This document shows positions 6,279 to 7,902 of a stretch of 7,902 bases of DNA, one piece after another (positions within the stretch are counted from its first letter, which is position 1; the number at the start of each line of letters is the position of its first letter). The translations under genes were made by a program, and so were the position numbers. Origin of the DNA: Bacillota bacterium (lineage in GTDB: Bacteria > Bacillota > Clostridia > Christensenellales > CAG-138); the NCBI GenBank assembly GCA_023416175.1, contig JAEZIE010000201.1, positions 1 to 7,902 of the forward strand. Direction: 5' to 3'. A model generated the notes under the pieces. The model was not told the origin of the DNA and did not search any database. It worked only from the letters and a program-made list of their open reading frames with translations.

Positions 6279-6320
6279 ATCGGTATATATTTTTTAGGAA
6301 GTGTCATGGGAGGTAAAGAC

Positions 6321-7902
6321 ATGTGTGGAATCGTAGGTTACACCGGACCGAGGCAGGCGGCGCCGATCCTGCTCAATGGATTGTCCAAGCTCGAATACCG
6401 CGGCTATGACTCCGCAGGCCTTGCGGTGGCGGCGGACGAAGGCATCGACGTGATCAAGGCCCAGGGCCGCCTTGCGAAACTCAAAGAACGCACAGAAGAC
6501 GGCGCAAAATTAAACGGCGTTTGCGGCATTGGCCACACACGCTGGGCCACGCACGGGGAACCTTCCGATACAAACGCACACCCCCACCTTTCCCACAGCG
6601 GGAGGGTCGCGGTGGTTCACAACGGTATTGTGGAAAACTACATGACGCTCCGGAACTTCCTTGCGGGCCACGGCTATACCTTCCTTTCCCAGACGGATAC
6701 CGAAATCGTCTCTCAATTGCTAGATTACTGCTACCACGGCGATCCTGTCGCGGCGGCGCAGGAAGCCATGGGGCTGTTGGAAGGCGCGTTTGCTCTGGGC
6801 ATTCTGTTCTCCGACCATCCGGATACCATTATCGCCGCTCGCAAGGATAGCCCGCTGGTGGTGGGCCTGGGCGAAGGCGAAAACTTTATCGCCTCCGACA
6901 TACCCGCGCTCTTGCAGCACACCCGAAAGGTATTGCGGCTCCACGAGCGGGAACTGGCCATCATCACGCCCGATGAAGTGAAGCTTTACGACAGGCAGGG
7001 CGACCCTGTGGCGCGGGAAAGCGAAACCATTACATGGGACGTCGCTTCCGCGGAAAAAGGCGGATATGAGCACTTCATGATCAAGGAGATTATGGAGCAG
7101 CCCAAAGCGTTGCGCGACACGCTTTCCCCCCGCATGCGCGGCGGGAAGGTCGAGTTAGAACTTAAGCACATCACGGAAGAGTATCTCAAGAGCGTGGAGC
7201 AGATCCAGCTCATCGCCTGCGGTTCGGCCTGGCATGTAGGATGCATCGGCCAGACGCTGCTGCGCGACGCGTTGCGCATCCCCACCTCCTGCGATCTTGC
7301 CTCCGAATTCCGCTACTGTGACCCCCTGGTCAACGATAAGACGCTGTGCATCGTCATTTCCCAGAGCGGCGAAACCATCGATACGCTGTTTGCTCTGAGG
7401 GAAGCAAAAGCGCGGGGTGCTACGATCGTTTCCATCGTCAACGTGGTGGGCAGCGCCATTGCCAACGAAAGCGACGATGTGCTCTACACCTGGGCTGGCC
7501 CCGAAATCGCCGTGGCCACCACCAAGGCGTACAGCACGCAGCTGGCGATGATCTACCTCCTGACGCTGCACCTTGGCGCGGTACGCGGCACACTCTCGTC
7601 CGCTTTGGTGGAAGAACGTCTGGAGGCGCTCAATGTTTTGCCCGCAAAGGCGGAAAAACTGCTTTCTGACCATACGGAGATCCAGTATCTCGCCTCCCAG
7701 TTCTTCAGCCACAAGGACGTATACTTTATTGGCCGGAACCTTGACTACATGCTGGCGTTGGAGGGCTCCTTGAAACTCAAGGAAGTTTCCTACATCCATT
7801 CCGAAGCGTATCCGGCGGGGGAATTGAAACACGGCACCATCTCCCTGATTGAGCAGGGTACGCTCGTGGTGGCGCTTTGCACCAACCGCCCGCTGCTTGA
7901 GA
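6321..7902 (+). CDS. glmS: Glutamine--fructose-6-phosphate aminotransferase (isomerizing), 3' end outside window
   Basis: Makes glucosamine 6-phosphate from fructose 6-phosphate and glutamine, the first step towards UDP-GlcNAc for peptidoglycan. It is open for 527 codons to the right edge; the family is about 600 residues, so only the C-terminal part is missing. The class II amidotransferase domain begins MCGIVGYTG; Cys2 becomes the N-terminal nucleophile after Met removal. YRGYDSAG is at 27-34, TRWATHG at 73-79, HNGIVEN at 100-106 and DTE at 126-128. The first SIS domain has ACGSAWH at 299-305, SEFRY at 328-332, ISQSGET at 346-352 and TKAYSTQ at 401-407. The second has LEGSLKLKEVSYIHSEAY at 480-497 (E488) and ELKHGT at 501-506 (H504). 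GGGAGG at 6308-6313, 7 bases before the ATG, supports the start. It has its own promoter and follows the psuG operon, with possible read-through. Confidence 0.98.
   Translation, partial: MCGIVGYTGPRQAAPILLNGLSKLEYRGYDSAGLAVAADEGIDVIKAQGRLAKLKERTEDGAKLNGVCGIGHTRWATHGEPSDTNAHPHLSHSGRVAVVHNGIVENYMTLRNFLAGHGYTFLSQTDTEIVSQLLDYCYHGDPVAAAQEAMGLLEGAFALGILFSDHPDTIIAARKDSPLVVGLGEGENFIASDIPALLQHTRKVLRLHERELAIITPDEVKLYDRQGDPVARESETITWDVASAEKGGYEHFMIKEIMEQPKALRDTLSPRMRGGKVELELKHITEEYLKSVEQIQLIACGSAWHVGCIGQTLLRDALRIPTSCDLASEFRYCDPLVNDKTLCIVISQSGETIDTLFALREAKARGATIVSIVNVVGSAIANESDDVLYTWAGPEIAVATTKAYSTQLAMIYLLTLHLGAVRGTLSSALVEERLEALNVLPAKAEKLLSDHTEIQYLASQFFSHKDVYFIGRNLDYMLALEGSLKLKEVSYIHSEAYPAGELKHGTISLIEQGTLVVALCTNRPLLE

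Noticed and set aside
7155..7832. Minus-strand frame of 225 codons inside glmS
   Set aside because: Antisense shadow of the conserved SIS domains of GlmS.

Overview
This looks like ordinary core-metabolism chromosome from a moderately GC-rich, low-branching Firmicute, most likely a gut-type member of the Clostridia. The basis is the gene set (mannitol PTS, a clostridial-length formate--tetrahydrofolate ligase, meso-DAP cell-wall synthesis), strong AGGAGG-type ribosome binding sites, and GlmS wording such as ACGSAW and ELKHGTISLI. The genus cannot be named from this sequence alone.

Layout. Positions 1-1103 (minus strand) hold the first 367 codons of mtlA, the mannitol PTS EIIC membrane domain, which runs off the left edge. 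Its control region (about 1104-1340) has a long leader, a promoter with a good -10 but a poor -35, and an inverted repeat abutting the -35, which together suggest an activator. Positions 1499-3169 (minus strand) hold fhs, followed by a clear Rho-independent terminator at 1353-1381. A second hairpin plus T-run at 1443-1480 points the other way and has no obvious gene to serve. Between 3170 and 3476 is the divergent fhs/dapF control region. Positions 3477-6189 (plus strand) form a tight dapF-psuK-psuG operon: dapF and psuK overlap at GTGA, and psuG starts 29 bases after psuK with its own RBS. Positions 6321-7902 (plus strand) hold the first 527 codons of glmS behind its own sigma-A-like promoter, cut by the right edge.

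How the genes work together. psuK and psuG form the standard pseudouridine breakdown pair (pseudouridine to pseudouridine 5'-phosphate, then to uracil plus ribose 5-phosphate). dapF and glmS both feed peptidoglycan synthesis, supplying meso-diaminopimelate and glucosamine 6-phosphate. fhs supplies 10-formyl-tetrahydrofolate for purines and formylation. mtlA imports and phosphorylates mannitol.

I found no mobile element, CRISPR array, tRNA or rRNA, and no convincing undescribed system. The points most worth a second look are the coupling of a cell-wall epimerase gene to pseudouridine catabolism, a Val in place of a substrate-contacting Asn in DapF, the operator-like repeats, the orphan plus-strand terminator, and the absence of recognisable glmS-ribozyme or ZTP-riboswitch sequence where Firmicutes often carry them.
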